Assembly (NCBI GenBank): GCA_964035575.1
Contig: OZ037850.1
Location: 1,446,501-1,510,500 of the forward strand
DNA length: 64,000 nt
Reading direction: 5' to 3'
Source: Rhynchopus sp. YZ270_cl-10
Lineage: Eukaryota; Euglenozoa; Diplonemea; Diplonemida; Diplonemidae
This document shows, in pieces, positions 53,177-63,980 of the stretch (position 1 is the first letter of the stretch; every line of letters starts with the position of its first letter). The notes under the pieces were generated by a model that had not been told where the DNA came from, made no database searches, and worked only from the letters and a program-made list of their open reading frames with translations. The position numbers were made by a program, and so were the translations under genes.

Positions 53177-54949
53177 ACCTTTTTTATGGTCAGTATATGG
53201 TATCTGGTGTAGCGGAGAGTACTCTTTGCTGGAAGTGCACCAGATGGTGCATTTCGCTGCAAAGTGTGTTCTTTCTTTTGGATCTTTTTCTTTGGAAGAG
53301 GTGTTTGTGCGAAGTCTTTCCGCATAAAACAGCCAAACCCTTTTATAATTTCCCCATCAATTCTCGCATTTTTTTTAGCTTCCCTTTTATCAGAGGGTGT
53401 CGGTACAACACACATATTTTCACTTCTCTTTCTTTGAGTCCTTTTTCCTGGTTGTGTTGTACTCCGCCCTTCCCTCCCCTACTACGACGTGTCTTTTCTT
53501 TTCTCTTTCTTTTCTTTTGTCTCTTTTTTGGGACAGTGTATACCAGGTATGTATATAATAGCTGGTTAGGATTTAGGATTTTCGGGGGAAAGTGTCACTT
53601 CTCGTTCCCTCGCCCCCCTCTTCTTGTAGTTGTTTGATCAGTTGCATACGCTCCACATACACTATCTACCTGTTGGGTGGTGGTGTTGCGGAGCACGGCT
53701 GGGGGTGAGTGAACTGATGTGACACTTTCGCTCACAAAATAGCGTAAAAAATATTTTTTTTTTTTTTTAAAACTCCCTGTTTTTAGCGCACCTTTCGTTT
53801 TCTGGTTGTGCAAAATAATAAGATCGGTTTTTTTTTATTTTCTTGCGAAAAAAGGGCTTGCAGATGAAGTCGCACCGCGAGCTGCTGGTCTTTGCATGTC
53901 CACAGTTTTGTAGGGTAGTGACAGCAAGGTAAACAAAAGAAAATATAAAGCCCTTCCAAAAGCAACACCTTCAGGCATTGTATCATACTTTGTCTTTTTG
54001 TTTTTGTCAAAAAGAGACACAAGAATACTTTTTGACAACGGATTTTTTTGTCGATATTACGTGAAAATATATTTCATAAAACAGTGTAGAGCATATCTTC
54101 GGATTGCACCGACACTATGTAATGTCGTCTCTCTTCCCTTTTTCCCCCCCGCCACCTATGTTTAAACTGCAGAGCCAGATTTCTTTCATATTCCGAACAT
54201 TTTTTTTTGAAAAATCTAGCCACACACATAATGTGCCTTACATCCAGGACCCTGACGTGTCGTGGGGTTTACTGTATGTAGGAGAAATATGCATTATCGT
54301 TGGTGGTTTTATTGGCCACTTTTCGTGTCTGGCAAAAAAAAAAAAAATAATTGTTCCCTCCCAGGCTTTGCGCTAATTTTTGGCCCTTGGCCCGGGATTT
54401 TTGGATATTTTTGTGGTGCGTTTTTTTTTTGCAAACCGGGGTTTCCTTAAGAAAACCAGAGAATCTCGTATTTCATAGTAAGGGTACTTAAGAGCGTTTT
54501 TGTACACACATGTGACCCCACCGTGGAGAGCAATCAGCTCGCGCAATCAAAAGAAAGCAGAGAAAAGGGGAAAGAAAAAAAGACAAAAGTTGGGTACCGT
54601 GCGCCTGCGGCGCTACCTGTTCCCTACCCTACTTTATTTCTAAATATGATGTACTTATGTACAGTGTTCACAGTGCTGTCGTGCCTGATCAGGCTGGTAT
54701 GGCATTCGCCATACCTATTAAATTTGGTTTTTTTTCCTGGTAGGGCAAGGTCCGCCCTCCTGCCCTACCAGGATTATTTTATTTTATTTTTTTGAGGAGG
54801 GGTTCGGCAGGCATTTTGCTAACCATCGTTACGAGTTTTTGGCGTTTTTTTTTCTCATCGTTTCATCGACCGTGGGAGACCAGAACGCGACTCAATTGGT
54901 CAAACGCCGAAGGAAAAGGAAGCATGCAGCATGGCGGAAGAAAAAAAAG

Positions 54950-55080
54950 TAGCGTACCGTGCGCCTGCGGCGCAAGATTGCAATGCACCCTTCCCATGAC
55001 ATAGTTTGGCTGTAAAAATGGTCAATTTGCATTTTAAGCGCATTTTTTTTTGAAATGTTGCGTACCGTGGCTTCGCCAGA
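54950..55080 (-). repeat. Inverted copy of the hAT MITE interior
   Basis: Reverse complement matches 17053-17180: GGCGAAGCCACGGTACGCAA, then a TTACAGCCAAACTATGTC segment and TTGCGCCGCAGG. The hAT tips are absent, so either a truncated copy or a shared parent sequence. Confidence 0.65.
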
Positions 55081-55105
55081 AACTTTCGTTTTTTAGAAAA
55101 ATACG

Positions 55106-55222
55106 TAAACCCCCCCCACGGATATTATTTACCTCCACTTATTATTTACTTCACGGGTATTATTTACTCTCCCGTTTATTATTTACTCCAAATTTAGTAA
55201 ATAATATCCGGAGGGGGGGTTT
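55106..55222. repeat. Small foldback with TATTATTTAC tandem repeats in the loop
   Basis: AAACCCCCCCACGGATATTA at the left pairs with TAATATCCGGAGGGGGGG at the right; the middle holds three more TTATTATTTAC-like units. Confidence 0.75.
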
Positions 55223-56580
55223 AAGTAAACTTTACGGAAACTGACGTTAATTACGAACGACAGCGCTACTTTATGGCAACATTTTTTAGAAATACCGTGG
55301 CTTCGCCTGGAACCTTTGGTTGCCGTGGTTCTTTTATAGATCTACTGAGGTTACTGATACGACAGCTGACACCCACTACGGCTTGTGGTTCACCCTCCCC
55401 ACCCGCCTTTCACGATTTTGTGCATCAGAGGGGAGAAAGAGCCTCACCTTTTTGCACTGGCAGGGAGTCGCGCGCGCGAAGCGCGCGCAGCGACCGCTTT
55501 TACGGGGGGAAAGCTCGGGACCTTTTTTTGCGGGTTTTTTTTGGCCTGCCCTACCAGTGCCCTACCTATTAAATTTTTTTTCAAAACTCAGCAACAGCAC
55601 TGAGTGTTCATTTTCTTTTGAGTATGACAATGCGCTGCTGAACCGTCTCCACCCTCGCTGCGTGAGGGCGGCACCCCCTCCGAGGCCACAACCGTCCTGG
55701 TTTTTGTTCTCACTCTTCTCTGTGGTCACAGAAACATCATAGCTTCTTCAGTACATTGGTGTTTCCAGTCAAAACACCACAATTTTATGCCAAGTTGGGT
55801 TTTCAGACTGAAAATGACCCTTGTTTACGGTATGGGTTCATATTTGTGAAAATTTGATTCACTGAAATTTTGTCCATTTTTCCGTATGTCCCCCACCACA
55901 AGCCGGGATTGGTTCGGAAATGCAACAAAACGACCTCTTGGACGAAAAAGAAAAGGAAAATTACGCACTTTTTGAGACCACGGTTTCCTTACTAAAACCA
56001 GGAGGAATCTCATAGTTCATAGTAAGGGTACTTTAGAGTGTTTTTGTACACACATGTGACCCCACCGTGGAGAGCAATCGGCTCGCACAATCAAAAGAAA
56101 GCAGATAAAAGGGAAAAGAAAAAAAACGACAAAAGTTGGGTACCGTGCGCCTGCGGCGCTACCTGTTGCCAACAGCCAGTCAAAAACACCACAATTTCAT
56201 CTGAATTTGGGTTTTCAGACTGAAAATGCCCCTTGTTTAGGTATATGGGTTCATATTTTGTGAAAATTTAAGTCACTAAAATTTTGTCCATTTTTCCGAA
56301 TATGCCCCACCACAGCCCGGGATTGGCTCGGAAATGCCACAAAACACTGTTTTTTCACCCCCAGACGTAACCCTATTTGAGGTGCGTTTTTTTGGGCCCG
56401 AAACACGATTTTTCAGATTTTTTTCCAAAAGTTAGCGCGAAGCCTGTTCCCTCCAAAATATGATTGCCTTCCAGGTCTCTGAAAGCTTTCCCTTTCGCAC
56501 CTTTTCCTCCCTTCTCTACCCCAATTTTCCACAGAAAAAAAAAATGTGACCAAAAAAAAAATTAAAAAAGTTGTCAGAGA

Positions 56581-57900
56581 TGGGGTGTCCCGGCGGTACC
56601 ACACTAACACCCACTTACGCACACTTTCACCCACTTTCACCCCATTTCACCGAATTACACCTACTTTCACCCCATTACACCCCATTACACCCACTTACAC
56701 CCCATTACGCCCCATTACACCCCATTACACATGAATTACAACGCCTTGGTGTTTTGGTCTTTACTAAAGGGATGTGCGGACGACACCAAAAAAATTGAAT
56801 TTTTTTGCGATATTGGGTGCTCCAAAAATTTGCCGGAACCGAAAATCGTGTAGTTTGGGGGTATTGAGGCCAGAAAAAATTTGTGTGAATACATGAAAAT
56901 ATTCCTGATAGGGTGGCATTCGGCCAAAACATCAGCTGTTTTGGTCATTTTTGCCTTGTACAGTGCTGTGTACTGTGTACCTGTGTACCTGTGTACCTGT
57001 GTACTGTGTACTGTGTACTGTGTACTGTGTACTGTGTACTGTGTACTGTGTACTGTGTATACTGTGTATACTGTGTATACTGTGTATACTGTGTATACTG
57101 TGTATACTGTGTATACTGTGTATACTGTGTATACTGTGTATACTGTGTATACTGTGTATACTGTGTATACTGTGTATACTGTGTATACTGTGTATACTGT
57201 GTATACTGTGTATACTGTGTATACTGTGTATACTGTGTATACTGTGTATACTGTGTATACTGTGTATACTGTGTATACTGTGTATACTGTGTATACTGTG
57301 TATACTGTGTATACTGTGTATACTGTGTATACTGTGTATACTGTGTATACTGTGTATACTGTGTATACTGTGTATACTGTGTATACTGTGTATACTGTGT
57401 ATACTGTGTATACTGTGTATACTGTGTATACTGTGTATACTGTGTATACTGTGTATACTGTGTATACTGTGTATACTGTGTATACTGTGTATACTGTGTA
57501 TACTGTGTATACTGTGTATACTGTGTATACTGTGTACTGTGTACTGTGTAGAAACACGGTAGAAACAAGGGGAATCGGTTATGTAGCCACGCCAGTAAAA
57601 ATTTAACACCGATGGCACTGTACGCATAAGTGCATAGAAAAAATCGTAACACAACGTGTAATCTGTGGTGGTCAAAAGTGCAAAATTCCTTCGGCAATGG
57701 TCAGCCAGGCAAATTTTTTTTGCTCCACTCTCCAAAAAAAATTTTGTTGTCACCTTTTTTGGACTTTTCGTGTTGAAAAAACGGGGGGAAAACGCAAAAA
57801 AAGCAAAAAGTTTAAATTCCCTCCATTACACTCCATTACACCCCATTACGCCCCATTACACCCCATTACACCTGAATTACGCCGTGCCCGGGACACCCCA
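56581..57900. mobile_element. Complete TGGGGTGTCCCGG transposon with nonamer satellite
   Basis: 1320 bp. Tips TGGGGTGTCCCGG (56581) and CCGGGACACCCCA (ending 57900) are 13-bp perfect inverted repeats, and AGAGA on both sides is a 5-bp target duplication. Subterminal arrays of CCCATTACAC-like decamers occur near both ends. The middle is a satellite. Ends match the nested copy at 21256-24419. Non-autonomous; superfamily not assigned. Confidence 0.88.
56973..57547. repeat. TACTGTG to TACTGTGTA satellite
   Basis: A few heptamers at about 56997-57058, then about 53 nonamers TACTGTGTA, then two heptamers. Preceded by ACCTGTGT octamers at 56980-57000. Confidence 0.95.
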
Positions 57901-57993
57901 AGAGAAACAGGAAACCCAGAGGGGTGAAGTGTTGACTGTTTGCAATACCTTCCCTCATGTTTTTTTTTTGTTTTGTTTTTGGTTTTCCCTGTT

Positions 57994-58030
57994 GGTGACT
58001 GAGCATGAGAGGCGTAGGTTTGCACCAATA
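57994..58030 (+). repeat. Dispersed hairpin repeat copy
   Basis: GGTGACTGAGCATGAGAGGC, GTAGGTTTGCACC and a T-rich tail, 17 bp before a CACGAGAGGCT family member (58047-58080). Confidence 0.6.
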
Positions 58031-58665
58031 TTTTCTCTTTTTATTAGGTATACTGTCACGAGAGGCTGTATTTCAAGCCAACAACTTTTTCTTCAATTTT
58101 CTCCCCTGTTTTGTTCCTGCACACCATAATGATTTTTTTTTGTTGGGTCAGGAAAGGAAGCGATGGAGAGCGCAGGGGTAGAGTACCAGTCGCGTCTCCT
58201 CTCTTCCCTTCTTACCACACATTTAAAAAAATATGACAAAAGCTGTACGTAGCCGGAGATTCACTGGTTCCACGACGCTGTCTTTTTTTGTTTTGTTTTT
58301 TTATTTTTATTTGGCAAAATATTACCACCCCGCTCTTCCCCACCCCCCACCCCCAACTTTCCCCCAACTCCTTCGGTCAGGTTAGACTGTCAAAACGCCT
58401 TCATTCATGAGATGAGTTTCTCCGAACAACAGGGCACAGTCTATTTCCTGGGAGAACGTGTGTGGGGAAAGATACTGGAAAAAAGCTAAAAAAAAAAAAC
58501 AAGGGCCGGTCTAACTGTCTATTCATAAGCATTCAGAGAGTGGACATTGGGCCGCAGTCTATTGAAAGAAGGAAAGAGAAAAAACGGAAATGTGGTTTAA
58601 CTTCACTTTGTTCTTTACCCCTCCTGATTACCATTTTCAGTGAAAGGCAGTTGAAGGCATAAAAT

Positions 58666-60693
58666 ATGGATTTCAACAGCTTCTTAGATGGGTTTGTTCG
58701 GAGTAGCAAGGCGGCGAAGGTGCAGCAGGAGCAGCAGCAGAGACAGCAACAGGCGCAGAATATGTACCACCAGCCAGTGTCGAGCCAACCGCAGCAGCAA
58801 GTGCCGCAGCAGCAGCAGCAGCCACAACAGCAACAACCACCGCAGCAGCAGCAGCAGCAGCAGCAGAGAGCCGCCATCGACCCCCTAGCAATGATGTTCA
58901 CGCACCAAGCCCTGCACCGCCAGCAGAACGACCCCGTCGCAATAGTGTGCGCCCGTACGGGACTCACAGTGCAGTACGCAAAGTTCAGTTTGGAGGCAAC
59001 GAACGGGGATGTGGAGAAGGCTGTGCAGTTGTTCAATGAGAGGAGGAGCACGCTTCCGGCGGAGGCGTTTGCGCAGCAGCAACAACAGCAGCAGCAGCCA
59101 CAACACCAACAGCCACAACAACAACCACACCAACAGCAGCAGCAACAGCAACAGCAGCAGCAGCAGCAGCAGCACCTCGACAGCGACTTCTCAGACTTCG
59201 CAACAGCAACCCAACCACCCACAGCCCAGCCTGCCGACGACGCCTTTGGCGACTTCGAGAGTGCAGTTCCCCAACCAACACCAGCAGCAGCAGCACCAGC
59301 ATCAGTACCAGCACCAGCACCCCCCTTGCAGGCACCTCCGCCTGCCAGCGACTTCGCAGACTTCACAGACTTCGCTGCACCTACGCCACCTACACAGCAG
59401 ATCGCACCTGCAGCCGCACCTCCCATCCAACAGCAACAGCCACAACAGCAGCACATCATCGACGACGACGACTTCGCTGACTTCTCCCAACCCACAGCAG
59501 CACCTGCCACCATCACCAACATCCCCACCCAGGCTTCCGCGCCTACAGCACAACCACCAAGGCAGCCACAGCCTGAATGGGGCGCACTTCCCATGCTCCC
59601 TGGCGACGAGGTGAAAGCGAAGGCTGAGCCTGAGCCTGAGCCTGAAGCACCTGAGGACGACGACTTTGGGATGTTCCAGTCTGCACCACAGAGCACTGTG
59701 CAGAGGGACCCTCCTGCACGCCACTCGCCGACAGGCAGCCAGCCGTCACCAACTGAGATGTTGTCCACAAACCTCCCAGCAACGAGCCCGCTGTGGACGG
59801 AGTTCCGCAACCTCATTGTCAAAGGCGAGGAGAAGAGTGTGGAGCTGTCCATCCTCCTCGAGGGCATGCTTGCGGCCGGGCGCGTCTCGCAGGCAGGCGT
59901 CTCTGCTGCGGCAGGGGACATCTCGTTGACCAACCGTCTTGACGACTCGTTGCTGTCCATCCTACGTACACCCCTCCTCAGCATAGGTGGGCTCTATAAC
60001 GTATGCGACCTGGCATCTGCTGCGGGATGCCCACCCCAAGTTATGTCTGCCCTCTCAGCTAAAGCAGCATCCTACACCAATGAAATTAAAAGAGTCGTTT
60101 CTGAACGCGATTTCTCGTCTGCAGTGAGAATCAACAAAGAGCGTCAGGCCTGGGCGCTAACAGAGGGCATGCAGTTGTTGCCGGCTATCAGTGATAAAAG
60201 GTATGTCAAAAATGGGAAATTGGGGTGGGAAAATTTTTTTTTTTTACAGAATTCGTTCGGGTCTGGAGAGTCTGTCGCTTGCAGAAAGGTCGTTGACATT
60301 GATGATGTTGAAGGCTGGCACGACGGATATCCCTGTCCTCGCTGTGTCGTGTATGGAGTCGATAGAAGAGGTGAAGCGAATCAGCAAGCTTTCGAAAATC
60401 GCGTCGCAATCTTTGAGCAGCGCAGCGACTAAGCCGTGGGTGGCAACAAAGCTTGCAACTGTTGTGTCGGTCATTGATGAGGTATGCCTTTTAAAAATAA
60501 AAATGGTTCAAAAGTGTACCTACATCTTGGACAAAGCCAAGGGGTTTGTTAAAAATAACAACAAAAAACAGTGGATATTACACAACGTAACCGAGGCAAC
60601 TGCACTACTCCAACAATTTATCAAAAAAAAATACTTTATTCCACCAAATAACAAACACAGCTTGCCATGACATTGGGTATTGGGTTTGCATAG
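58666..60693 (+). CDS. Gln-rich UBA-like protein with repeated DF motifs (synergin-like adaptor binder)
   Basis: Exons 58666-60200, 60250-60481 and 60661-60693; phases fit and give 599 residues. The last exon is ten codons (LAMTLGIGFA). Polyglutamine and Pro/Gln runs surround a UBA-like helix bundle at 90-128 (CARTGLTVQYAKFSLEATNG). Acidic Phe motifs follow: SDFSDF near 174, FGDFE near 191, SDFADFTDFA near 228, DDFADF near 268 and DDDFGMF near 332. Motifs of this type bind the gamma-ear of AP-1 and GGA clathrin adaptors in synergin-like proteins. The C-terminal 230 residues are helical and unassigned. Likely a cytosolic trafficking factor; this role is inferred from motifs only. Confidence 0.75.
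60572..60632 (+). repeat. SINE-like element, copy 4 (in the last intron)
   Basis: Slightly diverged (GTGGATATTACACAAC, then CTCCAACAATTTATC and nine A). It lies in the 179-nt last intron of the gene at 58666, 28 nt before its CACAG acceptor, as copy 1 does in another gene. Confidence 0.65.
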
Positions 60694-61561
60694 AGAAGAA
60701 ACTCAAGGGGGAGAAGTTTGGGGAGTGTTGTATAGACTACGGCGGATCGTGATGGGGCCTTTCCAAACGAAACAAACTAGATCCGTTTTGCATTATTAAC
60801 GTTACATTTTTTTTTGTTCAGATTATGTGTACACGAGAAGGTGCCTTCATGGTTTTCAAGCTTTTCTTTTAGCTTGAAAGACTGAACAACCCTTTTTCGA
60901 GCGTTGTTCACCTTTTTTTGAGGGCTTTTTTTCTTCCTTTGGGTGGACGCAAAAGCAAACCCATCATGGGAGATATCCCTGACACTATCGTGCAACCCAA
61001 AACCTGAGTTCCTGAGTTGAGTTGATGGCAAAAAAGAAAAAAAGTTTCTGGACGACGTTGTGCACAAGGACCTACCTCGGTCGGTGATTTGTCGGTACAA
61101 CAAAAAGCGATGTCAGACCAGAGTGTCCTTGATGTCCTTGATGTCTGCCATGTTCTTGAGGGTGAGGTGTGCTGTTCTTTAGTAGCCCCTATCCCTTTGG
61201 TGATGTTTGAGTACTCTTTATGAACCATTGTCGATGCAACAAAAAACAGACAAAATAGTGGAGTTCATCCTCGGGTGTCTACACTAATACAACCAAGTTT
61301 TCAGAAAAAAAGAAATAAGGGCACGGTAATTTTTTTTCTCGGTAAGCGTCAGACCACATCTCAAAAAAAAGTACGCACGCACGCAAAAAAAAATTATACA
61401 GTAAAAAAAATTATGAGTGGTGAAAAAAATTATGGTGAAAATTACAAGGGGGGAATACAGGTGGGACAATACTACAGGGGGAGAATACAGGGGGAAAATA
61501 CAGGGGGCAATACAGTCGGAAAGTAGCACAGAAAAATGTACTTTTGATCACGTGACAAAAA
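60694..61561. other. Intergenic, convergent gene ends
   Basis: T-rich DNA between a + gene and a minus gene. About 61440-61520 has imperfect GGGGGAATACAG repeats. No RNA gene or terminal inverted repeat identified. Confidence 0.55.
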
Positions 61562-63980
61562 TCATTCTTCGGACGATTCTGCGTCAAGGACTGGGTTGAG
61601 TCTCCGTCTCTTTGGAGGCCTCAACGTAAAAGAAAGCTCTGAACCAAGAGAATCTGAACTCTCCCCCCCACACGACGAAACATCATCAACACTCATCGCA
61701 TCCTCCCTCGCAGTCGCGTTCTTGGGGGCTGCTTTTGGGGCCTTCTTTGCCGAGGCCTTCTTCGCCGACTTCTTTGCCGACTTCTTTGCCGACTTCTTCG
61801 CTCCTTGTTTGACGAGATCTATCTTAGGGGTGCGTCAGTCCCTTTTCTGTGCAGACTTCACAAACAAGCTGCACTTTTTTGTACACAGTTGTTAAGCTGG
61901 CAGGTGGGTCAGGGCAACGGGTACCTCCACAATGCGCACACCTCTTCCTGATGGCTTTGGAGTGATTCCACAGCAACCATTCCACGTGGGATACGCAGCT
62001 GCTCACTTTTTTAATGTAGAAAGTATTTTTCCACCGCTCCGACACTCCACTCCCACACGTAAAGTCTGCCAGAAACTCGTCATCCTTTTCTGGCCCGGTT
62101 GTTGAAGAGGTAGTTCGAAGTATCGCCCTCGGTTTCCCACAGATTGTGCAGTCGACGGACCCCACTACGTATGCCGTAGCCAACCATTTTTTCACGCTGT
62201 TTTCCTCCGTCACCCTGCGAGTTTTTGCGTTGGTACTAGAAGGGCGATGTTTTTCCGTCTCTCCTGAATTTGATAAGCGTACTTCCGCAAAAGAGGACCA
62301 TGAACCGTCTTGCTTCTTGACCGGGTACGGCATCAACGGCACAGACGATGTTGCTTGCTGAAACTGGAGGAGGTACGGTGAGTCGCGTTTGACGAACTGT
62401 TTCCAGTCGGTTTGAAGCTGCGCGTTGCTCTCAGCCTCCGCGCGTTTTACCTTCCAATGTGGGATGTTGTACCGCTGGTTCAAGAGTTCCCGGATCTGGG
62501 TCTCCTCTTCCTCACACGTCGGTGGAAGCATCTGAATCTTATTTCCCGAGTAAACACACTCACTGAAGCGCTCCGATATTTCAGTGAAACACCTCTGTTG
62601 ACACCCTTCCACCAACTCTCGCTGCCGCGGGTCCTCGCAAAATTTGCGCACCTCCTTCAAGGAATTGCACGACGACAGCTTGTTCTCCATGTCAGGTGTA
62701 CCAAGCGCATCGCGTGCAAAACCTGCCCCATACAGGCCATAATTTAGCGAGGGCATCACGCGCTCTGCCCTCTCTAAATACGATCTGCCGGGACAGGTCC
62801 GGAAACACACCATTGCTTCGAGTCCACACAGTTGGAAGAAAGACAGGAGGCAGACGCGGACAGACCAGTGGGAAATGTGGTGGTCCCCTCCACCGTCTGT
62901 CTCCAGTCCGACAAAAATAGGCCTGTCTTTCAGTGTCCGAACCAAATTCAAGAGCTCTGCCATGTGTCGCAGTGAGTTGCTTCCCTGCAGAACCTTGCAC
63001 TTCACCCGGACGTACGCCACCCCTTGTGAATGACCTTTTTCAGGTGCCTCGCTGGTCGTGGGGACATCCACCAGTAGGGAGACACTTGGTACAATCCCAA
63101 GCACGTTGCAGTCGTGGTCAGCGACTCCTACGCTGTCCTGGTCTGCGGTGGAGATCGGCTGTAAGCACTTCTTCTGCCTCAGCGTGCTGGCAACCGGCAA
63201 ATCTGGAGTTCCTATCGGCACACCGCATTTATCGTCGCTACATATCATTGTGACGTCAATGCCAGAATCACGCAAAAACGAACAATAATCCTTCAAGTAG
63301 TGATGGATTTTGTTGACGTACTCACTGTCCACGTGGGGCGCGCGCACCGTGCGCTTCTGTGTTTTGAAGCACAGCGGAAAGCGCTTCTTGTACCTCCGAG
63401 CAATAAATGTGTTCTCATTCGGAGGCCAGAATTGGTACGAAACGTACGGCCTGCTGGGACGTAGCGCACCAGGGGGGAGGCGTTCGTCGACCTTGTCCAT
63501 GAGTTGTCGCAGTGATGGGGGGAGCGCCATACGCAGCACAGAGCCGTGTCTCCGTTGGTCTGTGCCAACACCACATTCTTCGAGCACTGCCCACAGCTCG
63601 TTCCAATAGGGTTGGAACTTGTCCGTTTTTTCAGCTCCTTCAGGCACGTCCTGTTCGGAATGTAAAATCTCGGCCACTTCTTCACCTGTAAAATCGTTGA
63701 GAAGAAATTGCTGAACCACGTCATCCTTGTATGCATCGACTGTGCGGTCTCCAGTTAACAGCGCATAGATGTTGCGAAGCTGCGGCTTCGGGATGCCGGT
63801 GGCGGTCTGTAGCAGAGCAACAGTTTCTTCCCTTTGCTTTCGAGTGTGGAACCCCTTTGACTCCTGCACACATCGCCTGAACGTCAACTGGCACTCCTCC
63901 GTCTCCTCGTCCGCGCCTGCTGGGAGCTTAAACGCCAGGATGGTCGAGGGAATTGGCCCCCCGGGCCGGTACACATGCAT
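61562..63980 (-). CDS. DDE-transposase-like protein with lysine-rich C-terminal tail
   Basis: Minus strand: exon 63980-61866 (705 codons) and probably exon 61822-61562 (86 codons), joined in phase by a 43-nt intron 61865-61823 with a GTTTGT donor; without it the frame stops at GLTHP. The core has DDKCGVPIGTP, ETDGGGDHHISHWSVR (Asp362) and, 44 residues later, ERAERVMPSLNYGLY (Glu406), the spacing and text of DDE transposases found as orphan genes in many protists and invertebrates. Cys pairs (DCTICGKP; CAHCGG; CEVC) may bind zinc. The tail has KKSAKKSAKKSAKKASAKK and an NLS-like PPKRRRL. An upstream TTGCAG just before the ATG suggests a further exon beyond the window. Could be an active element or a domesticated gene. 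Confidence 0.65.

Larger units (their letters stand above)
54453..56345. repeat. Composite direct repeats A and B
   Basis: Block A (about 170 bp, containing CACATGTGACCCCACCGTGG and ending GTGCGCCTGCGGCGCTACCT) is at 54453-54612 and 55975-56166. Block B (about 170 bp, starting CCAGTCAAAA, with TTGGGTTTTCAGACTGAAAA) is at 55766-55935 and 56171-56345. The order is A, then B-A-B. B shares a 75-bp module with the tandem unit in the ligase intron. Confidence 0.75.
51122..58665. other. 7.5-kb gene-poor, repeat-rich region
   Basis: No convincing gene. A Cys-containing frame at about 51453-51626 (CEDPNEPLSLQAQSYCSV) is weak. Contents in order: CATCGTA family 51968, ACTGAGATGCG family 52025-52101, hairpin copy 52479, 18S rRNA fragment 53043-53176, composite repeats 54453-56345, transposon 56581-57900, hairpin copy 57994, CACGAGAGGCT family 58047. 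Confidence 0.65.

Noticed and set aside
56736-57753. Long frames through the nonamer array (VYTVYT, IHSIHS)
   Set aside because: Satellite artefact.
61596-61895. Plus-strand frame rich in Ala/Phe (FFADFFADFF)
   Set aside because: It is the antisense of the lysine-rich tail (AKKSAKK) of the minus-strand transposase-like gene.
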